Source: Nereocystis luetkeana (Eukaryota; Sar; Phaeophyceae; Laminariales; Laminariaceae). Taken from it: a DNA stretch of 64,000 nucleotides. Shown here piece by piece: positions 1 to 12,271 of the stretch. Position numbers and translations under genes: made by a program. The DNA is taken from the NCBI GenBank assembly GCA_031213475.1, contig JARUPZ010000012.1:6608878-6672877 (forward strand). The letters run 5' to 3'. The notes under the pieces were generated by a model that saw only the letters and a program-made list of their open reading frames with translations, searched no databases and had not been told where the DNA came from. Position 1 is the stretch's first letter, and every line of letters begins with the position of its first letter.

Positions 1-540
1 CGCTCCCCCCTCCCACCCCCTGCCCTGCTGATGAAGGTGGCGCACTACCCGAAAAAGGAAGAAGAGAAAAATAAATAAAATGAAAATCACGGAGAATCAG
101 CGCAAGAAAGAAAAAAAAACATAACAAAAAAAAGAGAAGACAAGGGAAGACTGTGTGAAGACGTCTTAGTCGGTTGGGCTAAAGGTAAAAGGTTAACCAA
201 TCGCCTATACCCAATCTAAGCCTCATAACACTCTCCCCCCTGGAACGCGGATTTTACTGGTCGACGCGCCACCACACGCGGTTCCAGCTTCTGGGGATCC
301 AGAAGCATTTTTCAGGTTCTTGACATGAGGAAACTCACTCTTCTTTAAAAAGCGATATCATGGTGAACGTGAGACACTCACGACCAACGGCTCATGTCCT
401 GCCGTCGACGCCATTTGTGAGGGTGTTAGTCCGTTGGGCTAAAGGTAAAAGGTTAACAAATCGCCTGCCCAATCTAAGCCTCATAACAAGACCACGTTCG
501 AACCAGCTGCACCAGTTGGTGGCACTAGTAGTATAGTCAT
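1..540. other. Intergenic; holds a ~62-bp direct repeat
   Basis: No gene is supported here. The stretch is A-rich at its start. A ~62-bp sequence starting around AGTCSGTTGGGCTAAAGG occurs twice in direct orientation, at 168-230 and 427-488, with a few substitutions and a short gap. Because the minus-strand LINE relic ends just to the right, these could be duplicated LINE 3' ends, but that is inference. Confidence 0.4.
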
Positions 541-1440
541 CATGTTCTACTTCCTGGTCGGCCTGGTGCCTTGCTACCCTGTCTGCCATCTCCTTCCTAC
601 TTTCGTCCACCGCAGTTTCCCTTCTACTCCAGGACCTCCTGTCCCCCCCCCTCTCCGCATTCCCTTGGTTGAGTTTTCTGCCACTTCTCTTGTTGTTGCC
701 CCCCCCCCCCTCATTCCCTTGGACACCTTCCACGGCGGATGCGCGGCGCTGTGTGCCTACTCATCTCAGCCTCAGCCTCGTGCCACCCCACCATGAACCG
801 TTCGGCTGCTTCAAGGACCCCCCGGTACCACTTCCCCGTCTTTTTGGCTGCAGTGGACCACACCGCGGTCTCAGCTCCAAACACCAAGGGGGCAACTTGC
901 GTTGACCCTTCGTTGGCTCGGAACTCCCTAAGGTCTTCGACTATGCATCTATGCCAAGTCTTAAACTGTCCGCCTGGTCTCGGGTTCTCCCCACCAGCTA
1001 ATCGTTCCGAACAGCATACCCGGCTGGGTAATCGGTCCTTGCTTTGCCGTGCCACCCCCCCCGCAAAGAAGAGCCGCCGTTTACGGATGTGGTCGTTTCG
1101 ATCGATGCTCTCGCAAAACGCGTGCCATCTTGAGGGCCTTCGCGTACGAGAGGGTGGCATGGTCAGTACGAAATCGGCGCTGGAAGCCAATGACTCGCAA
1201 CACGGGAGGACTACTTGGTGGTGAGCCGTTCGAAGCTTGTCAAAGTGTTCCGCTCTGAGGGTCCACGTCACAAATCCGTACAGCAGGGTCTCAATCACCT
1301 CGGCCTTCAGCATTCGGACTTTTAGGCTTAAAGGGGGGCGGTCGCCCTATCATACAACTCCGGGTCGAACCGTTTGAGGCATACTCGCATGAGACGGATC
1401 CGTCGGTCGATTTCGAGCGACAGCGTTCTCGTGGATAATG
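540..1440 (-). mobile_element. Decayed LINE, C-terminal part of the reverse-transcriptase polyprotein
   Basis: The minus strand reads as the C-terminal region of a non-LTR retrotransposon polyprotein. The best block (about 1313-711) contains ETLLYGFVTWTLR, then LRTAHHQVV, IRKRRLFFAGGVARQ and KTWHRCIVEDLREF, a pattern familiar from LINE-type endonuclease/RT proteins. The upstream part (1440-1335, EIDRRIRLMRVCLKRFDPELY) sits in another frame and is separated by a stop in a C-run, so the copy is broken. It is not the same family as the poly(C)-tailed LINE elsewhere in this window. No endonuclease or catalytic RT motif remains. Confidence 0.65.
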
Positions 1441-1529
1441 GGCAATACTACTGTTATACGCGTACGAGCAGCAGTGCAACACGGGTGATCAATCTACTAC
1501 TGTAACAGCAGTACCATCTACTACTACTA

Positions 1530-1637
1530 TTACGGGGGGCCATATTAAATAGGACCTACGGCTTATATAATAATCCATACAGTTACGTATTTTTACCAGC
1601 AATATTTGGTCCTATTTACTATGGTCCCCCCCCGTAA
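1530..1637 (-). mobile_element. MITE family A, copy A1
   Basis: Palindromic element with ends TTACGGGGGG and CCCCCGTAA and flanking TA on both sides. The core contains GGTCCTATTTACTATGG. The internal asymmetric segment is in the reverse orientation. Confidence 0.85.
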
Positions 1638-1649
1638 TACTATTATTAT

Positions 1650-1665
1650 TACCTGGTACCTGGTA
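1650..1665. repeat. Two nested TACCTGGTA scars
   Basis: The 16-mer TACCTGGTACCTGGTA consists of two 9-bp scar motifs sharing one TA. It lies 13 bp beyond MITE A1. This is the pattern expected if a TA created by a first scar was hit again. Confidence 0.6.
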
Positions 1666-1875
1666 CATTATTACGCATTGGTTGGCGGCAATGGGAATGT
1701 CATTCCCATTGGTTGGCGGTGCATTTTCAGTCCAGGAGTTCGTTGTTTGTCCAGAGGCGTTACAACAGCAGTACTTGCGGCTGGAACTTGGATGAAACAT
1801 TTTTTTTCAAGAATTTTTCTTCAGATTTTGTTTGTTTGTCGATACGACTACTACTTACTACTACGAGTACAGCTA

Positions 1876-1980
1876 TTTCGGGGGACCTAGAGTAAATAGG
1901 ACCTACGGTTGACACAAAACATGTATGTTTGACTATTTTTACTAACAATATTTGGTCCTATTTACTATGGTCCCCCGTAA
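1876..1980 (-). mobile_element. MITE family A, copy A2
   Basis: Same palindromic element as A1. The right end CCCCCGTAA is intact. The left end has decayed to TTCGGGGG. Confidence 0.8.
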
Positions 1981-3800
1981 AAGCTACACGGCGACTTCGA
2001 CGACACACATGACGACATCGCGGCACGCGACAATACAATCTGCACAAGACCTCCGTAGCTGCTGAAGACGACGCAATCGTGCCGCTGCCGATGGCACCTA
2101 CAAATCATACCCAGGTACTTACACAGACATTAGTATCATATTTATTTACTGCTCTGCTGTTGTTGTTGTAACAGTTGTTGTTCAGTTTTGTTGTTGTCTG
2201 TAGACGAGATATAGCGAGAGGACAACAACGAGAACGAAACGACAGCAACGTTATACTGCTGCAGCTGTATGTACGAGGTACTATTAATAATAAAATAATG
2301 CCTGCCTGCCAGTGTTCAACACTTTGTGCCCGCCAGCAACGACCGTTACAAAGTAGTCTGATTCTACTGTATGCAATAAAAAATGGGTGTACATGCAGGT
2401 ACTACTACCACTGCTAGCTCTATGTACAGCAGTAGCAGGGGGGTCCGTGGAACGCACGTAAAAAGCAAGGAGCGAGTAATCGTGAATTGGGAGGGAACAC
2501 ACACTACCGCAGTAGCTGGAGAAGAGCGAAATGGAATAACTGGAACCTTTCTATAACTTTTTTTTAATTGAAACTACTACCAAGTTAACACCATACCTGG
2601 TACTACTTTGTGTACGCCCAAGAGAAGTAGCCGGTGTAGGGTAATGCCGTGCGCGGGACACATACAGTAGCATGCCCTGCCAGATTTACCACTTCTTGAG
2701 CAGGTTCTCGTTGTTACTGGTTTTGCGTACGGCATAGATCGGAGAAGAGCAGCTTTTATCAATTCCAGTAACAAAGGATGCTGCCAGGTGGGGACCGCGA
2801 TTCCCATCCGTCTCCTGTTTTCTCACTTGGAATACGCCTCCCACGTGATACGAAATACCTGATACAATCCAATCCCGTAAGATCTGGTAAACAAGTAATT
2901 TTTGCTGACCGTCCAGGGCAGCACCATACCACTAGCCCACTCTGATGAACCGTACATGCAGATATATATAGGAAAATCGTGGAAACCCGGTTCCACGAAC
3001 TACTGTAGAAAATGAGTAGAATATGCGGCTCCTTCAAACCCACTCTCACTACCGACACGATAAACAACAGCTCTTCTTCCAAGTACTACTGACTGTACTT
3101 GAATCAGGATGCATTCGATTGAGTAGAATATTTAGAAAAAAATACACGATTCTTCAAAAATTAAGATGCAGAGACCCCAGCCATACCTCTCACTGGGACG
3201 CAAACAAAACCACGAATATATATACCACGTTCGCTCGATATTCTTGTGGCACCCGTTTTAATCTCCAAATAAACAACACGCAAAAATCCAAACTACTGTA
3301 GCTACCGTGCCGATGAAAAACAAAAGGTGTAAAGTCTTGCGTGTACTCGTAGGCAACCCCCGGCTGCACTCGATAAAAAAAGTCAACGAGGTCACCGCCT
3401 CCTCCTCCTCTCTAGAAACCCCTCTCGTTCATGGCTGCGTCGGTATATTAATAAGAACCTAGACATGGACCAACTTCACTCATAGACCCTTTTAGAAGTG
3501 CACTCCCCCTTCGGAGAAAAATTGCTTCAAATCAGAGACAGACATGTTTCTCTAGTACAGCAGTGCAGTTCCAAAAGGGATATGCCAGCTTGACATCGGC
3601 GGCTGACGTTATCATAAAGGAAGCATAACACCATCGGTCAACACAAAATGTCAACCGAAGAGTTATGTTTCGATCATAAATAACTCAATGGAGACCAGAC
3701 ACGCATTAATTTCTAACTCCTCTCGACCCCCCCACCCCTCCCCCGGAAAAAAAAGCCTCCACTCAAGCTGGCACGTCCGCAAGCACGCGGAGTAGTCCTC
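1981..3800. other. Intergenic, no gene recognised
   Basis: Short ORFs on both strands show no recognisable domain. The stretch contains a TATTAATA scar candidate (2282-2289), a TACAGCAGTA (2425-2434) and a TACCTGGTA (2594-2602). A loosely repeated motif with GAGTAGAATAT occurs near 3013 and 3121. Confidence 0.5.
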
Positions 3801-5065
3801 TATGAAAATAAAAAAGCTGTCACAAACAAGCAACAACTACCAAGACGAACTCCTTTCGCTTCCCCACGCTGCCAACGAAGCTAAACCAACAGATGATTTA
3901 GGGGGCATCTCTGGGGCACACGCACGTAAATACAGACATAAAATCTCTATATGGGGCTTGCCCCTCCTTCATCCCCTCCCGTACCCCCCTCCCCCCTCCC
4001 CCTGTCCAAGTCATGGAACAGGCCCTCGAGTTCGATTGTATGTGTTCCAGCGCTGGGGCGTACCACTCCTTGTCCGGCAAGGCAAGGACTGTTTTTGTAT
4101 AACATCAATAACTAAATGTTCCTTACATTTTCGAACAAGAGATAAAGTGCCGTATACATTCCGGCCCGAGAAAAAATTCTCCCGTGAGCGGTCCACCCAC
4201 CCACCCAACCCATGCATCGTTGTTTTCACACCGTACCGTAACTATAGTGACGGCAAAAAGCGAGAAACGAAAACAAGGATCCTTCCTTTCTGGCCGCACC
4301 AAACACAAGAAAAAACAAAAACAAAACGCAACCACCACCGGGAGGGCGTTGTCGCTTCCACCTCACCACCAAAGCAAGCTCGATTCCCTGCACAGCTTAT
4401 TTCTTTCAGGAAAAAAAAAACCCAAAAAAACAGCCTTCCCCTTCTCCCCCCGTCCCCCCAATTCGAACATTTCTTGGGAAAAACCGTACAAACACGACCG
4501 GGGGTACCTCTCTGTAGGTTCAAAAGTTTAGGTTGACGTTTGAGCCGCTCGAGGTCTTCTTAAGTCTAACGCATTCTCTTTCCTCGACGATTTGTTTTTT
4601 TTTTTGCTCGCCGGTGGCACCGATGATACCGCTCGGCTCTGTGCGCAGATCTCGTTCCTCCCCCAGCCCCCTTTGTGTGACGACGCATGGCAATTAAAAA
4701 AAAAAAAAAAAAAAAACACGCGGCACCCCAGTCTCAACGAGATGAAACCAGCTGTGAGCCATCTTAAAAAGAGCTCAACACGTTTATCCACCAGCCGCAC
4801 GAGCGTAACAAGCTGGAACGAGCTCAACCAGCAGCAACAAGCTAACGATCCCAACAAGCTTGGCCAGCTTAACGAGCTGAACAAGCCGAAAACAATCCGA
4901 ATAAGCTGGCCGAACGAGCTGAACAGGACACTCTTAACCCTTTCCGGACAACCGCAGTCCCGTTTAGGGGAAAAAAACTCAGAACTTGTCTGTTTTTTCC
5001 CCCCAAAACGGCGGAACAAGCTGGAGAAAACAGGGCAGTTCACGGGTCCGGTCAAACTCTCGCGG
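3801..5065. other. Intergenic, low complexity, degenerate AACGAGCTGAAC repeats
   Basis: A 244-codon plus-strand ORF (3802-4536) is proline/lysine-rich, matches nothing I recognise and is probably chance. At about 4795-4925 a diverged ~12-bp unit like AACGAGCTGAAC recurs, interrupted by other sequence. Bases 4934-5025 are a partial family P MITE. The region may include TPT 3' UTR sequence, but no evidence decides this. Confidence 0.4.
4934..5025. mobile_element. Partial family P (TTAA, piggyBac-like) MITE, P1
   Basis: Begins TTAACCCTTTCCGGA and runs into CGCAGTCCCGTTTAGGGG, as in the complete copies near 17 kb and 49 kb. The right inverted repeat is eroded after CCCCAAAACGG. Confidence 0.55.
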
Positions 5066-5200
5066 GTCAGGCCGGGTCGGGTCGGGCAAGGCTGACCCGA
5101 TCTGACCCGTGAGGGTTTGAAATTTCCTGACCTGACCCGACCCGACCCGATCCGACCCGACCCGATCCGATCCGACCCGACCCGACCCGACCCGTGAGGT
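5066..5200. repeat. (CGGGT)n / (ACCCG)n inverted pentanucleotide repeat
   Basis: A run of GGGTCGGGTC is followed within 20 bp by a longer run of CCCGACCCGA on the same strand, so the two arms can pair as a hairpin. The bordering phrase CCGTGAGGTTT recurs in the second locus at 45090-45265. The unit therefore looks like a dispersed repeat and not an isolated microsatellite. Confidence 0.7.
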
Positions 5201-6319
5201 TTAAAAAAAAGTTCCTGGCCCGAAAACGACCCGTGGATCGAGTCATGACCCGCAAGAGCCCTGGAAAAAAAAAAAAACGTTTCGATATCGGCAGTCTTTC
5301 CAGCTGTACCAATCTGGCCGTGAAATATGAGGAACGTTGGGTCTTCCTATTAATCAACAAACGGTCCTTATATTTCCACCCCCCGTCCTTGCGTCTTATC
5401 CACCTTGCTGGTTCCTCCCCGGCGCGTTTCCGCGCGTCCCCTCGCTCGTCATCTCCGGACAGAGCGATCGACGACCTCCCCCTTACACCAACAAAAGGGC
5501 TGCCCGCCGATACAGAGAGCCAAGCCCATCGCACACTCGGGGTGCTGTCTCTCGCCGAGGGCCACGCCCGAACGACTTCTCCGGGTCAGTTTTTTTTTTA
5601 TTCATCGACCCCTCTCTCCTCTATAAATATGTTGGGTGCTCCTCTTTTCTGTGATCGATTGTGTCAACCTATAACGCCTCTGCACGCGTCACGCAGCTTT
5701 TGAGCAAAAAACCCTCTTGCCCCGCCGCCCGCACAGGAAGACGTTGTTTTTTTCATTTTGATAGATGCAACCAACCAGCCAACCGATAGCCAAACACAGC
5801 GCTACCACAGTTGCAGACTCGCGGTCGCTTGCAATATTGACGCCCGTTCGTGATATTCATTGAACGGGCGGGGGGGGGGGGGGCACTGCTGCCATTTCTC
5901 ATTCCTATCCGCAGTAGGGGAGGGTGTGTGTGTGTGGAAGGGGTGGTAGGTTCTGTGTGCGGCGTCTCAAACGCTTGTTTTTACATCGAACCCGACAGCT
6001 GCAGTCTTCCCTCCTCCTCCCCTCCCCGCCTACCCCCCCTTCCCCACCCCCCCCTTCGTTAATTCACAAAGTACCCGCTGGCATCGCTGTTTAAATCCTA
6101 ACAACGACCGCAACGCTTAACGGCGGCACTGTTCGGCGCGCGGGTGAAGACAACCCGTCGTCATACACTCCCACCTCTCCAAACAGCTCTTCCGTGCCTT
6201 CGGAACGAAGCAACAAAAAAAAAAAGCACGCCGTGCGGAGCGGCGAAGCAAAAAATCTCGCGACCGAGAAAAAAAAACACACACACACACACGGACGTAA
6301 AACACACACACACGTTTGT
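5201..6319. other. Region downstream of the TPT stop codon
   Basis: No protein gene is recognised. It contains G- and C-rich runs and a short CA/TG tract at 6281-6313. On the minus strand this is immediately 3' of the TPT stop, so at least part is probably its 3' UTR. No polyadenylation signal could be fixed by eye. Confidence 0.4.
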
Positions 6320-9300
6320 TCACGCGGCGGCCGACGGGGCAGCAGACGCGGCTGCGGCTTGCGCCTTCTCCACCTGCCCCCCCTTATTAGCGGCGCCGCT
6401 CTCCAGCTTCGCCTTCGTCATGGAGTAAGCCATAACGCCTCCGATGGCGGTGATGCACCCCGTGAGCCCCAGGGGGGTGAACTTGTGGTTGAGCACCACA
6501 ACGCTCACGATGATCATCACCACGCGCTTTAGGGTGTTGCCGAGGGCGTGCGTAACGGGGTGAATGATGCTCAGCGCGTAGAAGGAAACCTCGTTGTATC
6601 TGTCGGAAGGGCGTTTGTGGTGTATAGTTACGAGATGGGAGAAGCCAGGGCCGGGGGGGGGACGGGACGGGACGGGAGGTGGGGGAGGGGGGGGGGGGGG
6701 GGTACTCATTTGTTGCTTGCCTTAGCCATTGGACCATTGACCGCGCATCCCTTCCGAGAAGGAGCGGCCGGGGCGGCGGGGGGGGGTTACTTATTTACTT
6801 ATTTGCTTCAAGCCAAGGTGACAATTGACCACGCATGCCTTTCGAGGCGGAGCTAGTCCTACTCCTGATACGAGGCGCCTTTGACAGCGGGTCTTTCATG
6901 ACAAGCATTCCATATATGACATAGCGGCACTTTTGCTTCGGGGCGGGGGGTCACGGGTGCGGCCGTGTGCCTGTATCAGTGGCCAATCAGAACACAACAT
7001 CCAAACTTATCGTGGTTCGCTTTGCTTGCAGGCAGGCCGACAGATGGCGGCGGACGCTCAAGCAGGGGCGTACCATTGCCATCGGCATTCTCGCACAAAG
7101 GCTTTTGCGACAGCGGGAGGGCGCAGGACACAACTCTAAAAGATGTGTCCGCCTGCGATACGAGCGTTCCTCGCCCAGAGCACCCACTACGACTCGACTG
7201 GAACCATTCTTCCCCCCGCGGTTCAGTGCTCCGACCACACTAACCTTCCTACCTACATCCTTCTCTCCTTCCCTCCATCCTTCGCTCTCTCTCTCCCTCT
7301 CCTTCCCCCTCCTCCCCCCCTCCCCCACGACCATGCATAACATGAGTACCCCCCTCCCCCTCCCCCTCTCCTCCCCCCCCCCCCGCGCCTCTCTCTACCC
7401 CCCCCCCCCCCCCCCCCCGTGCCCCTCCCTTCCCTGCCCCCCGCCCCCCATTTCTCCCTCCTTCCGACCAAGGACTCACAAATAGAAGAACAGGCCGCTG
7501 AGGAAGGCGTTTTTCACCAGAGATCGTGGGCTGTGCCCGGCACTCACAGCCGCGCTCCACACGCTCACCGCCTTAGGCCCCTCGACGCCCATAGCCAAAG
7601 GCGTCAGCACCAAGCACCCCAACATGGTCATCACGGCGTACAGGTTCCCCGCATCCATCGGTGCTCCACCCTGAGGAGCGCCAGTGGACGGAATACAGCC
7701 ATCAGGAGAGGAGAGGAGGAGGGGGGAGGGGGGGGAGGAAGGAGGAGGGAGGGGGGTAGGGTAGGAGATAGGGGGGGGGGGGGAGGGAGGAGATAGGGGG
7801 AGGGAGGAGATAGGGGGAGGGAGGAGATAGGGGGGGGGGGGGGGGGGGAGGAAAGGAGGAAAAGGGCGGGGGGGGGGGAGGCGGGACAAGGTAGGGTACG
7901 GAGTTATGAGCCAAGCCGTGTGCCGGATAAGCGAACCAACGCGTCCGAGCAAGCAAAAAGAAGGCTGGAAACAACTCAGGATGGTTGGTTCGTGGATGTT
8001 TTTACGCCTCCTGTCACCTGACCGTGAACACTACTGCCGCAGTACAACCCATACCCTTTTTCACTACGTACTGCGAACATGAATCTACTCTCAATCCCAA
8101 GCAAAGTGTCCCTGAAACGCCGGTGGGTGTGCAGCACCAGTAGTACAGTAGCTCTACTGTGAACGATGAAAGGGTCAACCAACCCCTTCAGACCAGGTCG
8201 CACGTCGCCGGGAACATAACTTTACACTCCAGACAGCAACCGCCCTGGTAGTCAGTAGCCACGAGCTCGTTAGTTGCGTGGGACGGGGGGGGGAACTCTG
8301 TGCTATATATAGAGTAGCTGAGTGGAAACCCGGGGTCATGTTGCGGTAGTACTGTACTTCTTTTTGCGTGAGCCATCTTCGTCTCGTATATATATATATA
8401 TTAATGGCTTTTCGGACCTTCCCAGGGCTCCTTGAGGTCGTAAAAATTTTTACGTGAGAAAAAAAAACACATACACACACAGCACAACAACAACAACTAC
8501 AACCATTGCTGTGTGAACACGGGGGGGGGCGTGTTTTTTGGGGGGAGTCCATCGTGGACTCTGATTGACTGTGGGACCCCGCAATGCTTGAAAAGGGGAC
8601 TTGGGGACATACTTTGGACGTACAAAATAGTACCAGGTACTGCAGTAGCAGTACCAAGGAAGGCCGCGAGCTTTTTATACGATTTGCTACCGTAAGCTCC
8701 AATCTCGTCGAACAATACAAGTTCGGCGTCGAATGCGAGAGCGGGGGTTGTACTCGGTATCATGCATGGCCGTGGTCGAGTGACCAAATACCCCCTCTCG
8801 TGGAGGCGTGGGGGCGGGGGGGGGGGGGGGGGTAAGAAACGCCCCGGGCAAGATGCGCCATCATTGCCCACCGCCTGTAGCTACGCGTACCATCGCTGCC
8901 GGCAACACTCTGGGACAACCTGGGCTGCGGTACGAACTGCCGCGAGAACAGCAACCACAATACACACAAAACGGGACGCGATGTATATAGATACACGGGT
9001 AACCATTTTTACAAGAAACAGCACCTCAAGAAAAAGAAGACGCAACACCCCAAAACACACAACAACACCCCACGACAAAACCACGTCAGCACACCCGACG
9101 GTGTACGACGAGGAAGAAAACCGAGCTCTCACGCCCCCCTGCCTGCCCGCCCGCCCGCCCGCCCGCCCGCCCGCCCGCCCGCCGTACAAGAACAAAGCGA
9201 CCAACAAAGCTTACAGCAAATAAAAAGGCCACCGCCACCACCACCGCCACCACCACCACCACCCCCACCACATCCCCACCCCTACCTTCTCGTCCCTCGC

Positions 9301-12234
9301 CATGTACATCTTCCCGAGCACGCTCCGGGACGCCGCCGACGCGTTGGAGGTCATCGCCGCGGCAAAGGCGAGCACGCTGAAGCTTATTTCGCCCGCCGAA
9401 GCCATCGCCACGCCCCCGATCACGGGCAGGAGGGTGAGGTACACCGGCCACGGCATCGCCGACCCCGCCAGGAAAGACAGCCCCGAGGTGAAAAGGGGCT
9501 CTGCTCCCTTCACCACCTGTCGGCGCACATGAGACGCGATAGGTAGGGGGGGGGGGTACTTATTATCGTGCATGGCCGTGGTCGTTTTGACCATAGACCC
9601 TCGCATCCCTACAATGCCGGGACGGCGCACGTCGGGTTTCCACCGACCAGGCAGACATTGCTAGGGGGGGGGGGGTACTCATTTGTTGCTTGCCGTAGTC
9701 GTTCGACCATTGACCAGGCCTCCCTTACGAGACGGACGGGGGGGAATCTCATTTGATGCTTGCCTTAGTCATTTGACCATTGACCGCGGATCCCTTTCGA
9801 GACGGAGCACCGTTTCTGCTCCTGATAGAGACACCTCCAACAGTAGGGCGCTCATGACGTTGTTTCCATATATTACATGGTAGTTTTTTTTCTGATATCA
9901 TGTCGTCCCCGTCTTCTTTGGCCGCCTGTGGCTGCCACCATCTATTTCCTAACATAGGGATCATTTTCTCGCTGCTATCTATTACGGGGGACCATAGTTA
10001 ACAGGACCTATGGTATACATAAAAACCTATATATTTAACCATTTTTACTAACAATATCTGGTCCTGTTAACTATGGCCCCCCGTAATAGTGTACCAGACT
10101 CCTCCAAGTCACATTCGTCTATTTCCCTCATCTCCTCTTCTAACACCTCCCCGTTCCTCCTCGAAACATTTTCACGTTCTCCTACCATGTGCGTTCTACT
10201 CTCTATTGCTTTGCCGGCACGGGCACATCTGCGCATCTACTTCCTCCTCCTCCTCCCGGCTACTGGCATACTTATTTCTTCTTTCTGGCAGGTGCAGGTC
10301 TCCCACACGAAATCGCAGTTTCAGCGTTTTCGCGAAGTCCATTGGGCCGTGCAAATACTTGTTCGTCCCTATCCCTTCGCTTAACCCTCCGAACATCTAC
10401 GGGGGTAGGAGGGGGGGGGTCAACAGGCTACTGCTAATTACCCATAGTTGCCGATACACGGGTAGGCGTCAACAGGCTACTGTTAACTATCAATAGCCGC
10501 ATATGCACGTGTAGGGGGGGGGGGGGGGATCAACAGGCTACCGTCAACTACTAACAGTTGCAGAAACACAGGTAGGGGGGAGTCAACAGGCTACTATTGA
10601 ATAAAAACTGTTCGAGACACACAGGTAGGGGGTAGGAGTGCAAGGGGGGGGGGGGGGGGGGGGGTCAACAGGCTACTGTTGAACTATTCATAGCTGCATA
10701 TACACCGGTAGGAGGGGGGAGTCAATATACTTTTGCTAATTATTAATAGTTGCAGATACACCGGACGTCAACAGGCTACTGTTGACTATAAATGATTAAC
10801 TACCAGGTATAAATGGTTGTATATATAGAAGGGTAGGGGGTAGCTGTGGGAGGGGGGGGGGGGTCAACAGGCTACTGTTAACTATTCATAATTGTAGATG
10901 CACTAGTACAGGATGGGAAAGGGAGGGGGGGGGGGGTGTACTCGATAGGAGAGATGCACTCGATCTCATGCATGGCCGTAGTCGTATGACCATAGACCCT
11001 CGCATCCCTACAAATGCCGGGACGGAGCATGTCGGGTTTTCACCGACCAGGCAGACATTGCTTGCACCAAGCGCGAAGCGCCGTGAGGTGTCTGGCGAGT
11101 CGCATGAAGGGTGAGCTGCGTCCTACTAAGGACGGCTTTTGAGGCGGGCTTGCATATGGATGACAGCTTCAATGAGTTGATTTAATTTCCCGTGTAGGCG
11201 TCTCCAGAGACAGCAATGGTAGCACTACGTTGCTGCCTCTTGGATGCCTTACCATAAACACTACGAGATACGATCATTCCCACTTGTGCGGAGTAAAGGC
11301 TGTTCACCTCGCACAAACGTTCTAACTCGGCAACCAGCTGTGGGTGTTGGGGGAGGGGGGGGGGTCAACAGGCTACTGTTAACTATCACCAGTATTACGG
11401 GGGGCCATAGTTAACAGGACCAAATATTATTAGTAAAAATGGATAAACATATACCTGGTAGGTTTTTATGTATACCATAGGTCCTGTTAACTATGGCCCC
11501 CCGTAAAATAGCTGTAGATACAAGGGCAAATAAGGTAGCGAAGGGGTGGGGGTGCAGCTCTAAGAGCGCTGAAGCCATCCTACCACTGCAAGAACGACCC
11601 CTCACTACGCAACTCGAAGCCGTCCTCCCTGTAAAACATCGAGCGCAGTTCTAAAAAGTGTGCCGACAAAAAAAAAAACTCACCACGTTAACCCTTTTGG
11701 GACAAAACTGCAGCAGTCCCGTTCTGGAGACGGACTGCTTGCCACCATTTTAGTGGTTACGGGGGGATCGTAGTAAATAGGACCAAATATTGTTAGTAAA
11801 AATTGAGAAGCATACAGTTTTTTGTATGTACCGTAGGTCCTATTTAATATGGTCCCCTGCAATAAAAGGCTAAAAGGCCCTTTTATTAATAGTGCGTACT
11901 GCAGTATTGTCCCAAATTAAATAAAAGGCTTAAAAGTCCTTTTACTAATATTACGGAGGACCATAGTAAATAGGGCCAAATATTAATATTGTTAGTAAAA
12001 CTAGCGAAATATGTAGGTTTTTATGTGTACCGTAAGTCCTATTTAATATGGTCCTCAGAAAGAGTGCGTGCTGCACCGTGCAGGAACCCCAAGGCCGACT
12101 CTAATTCCAAGCGATTAGTCACAACAACGGGGAAGCGTAGTCCTGAAACGGGGATAAAATACTTCCTGTTAGGTGACCAGAGGTAATGGCAAGACGCTCA
12201 TCACCACGCCCTTGCGCGCGTCTGTCTGTCTGCC

Positions 12235-12271
<37 letters not shown>

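Noticed and set aside
3802..4536. 244-codon plus-strand ORF
   Set aside because: Proline/lysine-rich low-complexity translation in C- and A-rich DNA; no domain, no splice context and overlapping ORFs on the other strand of similar length.
10400..10920. Telomere-like G-rich repeat
   Set aside because: The G tracts vary in length and the unit is ~62 bp with a complex non-telomeric part.
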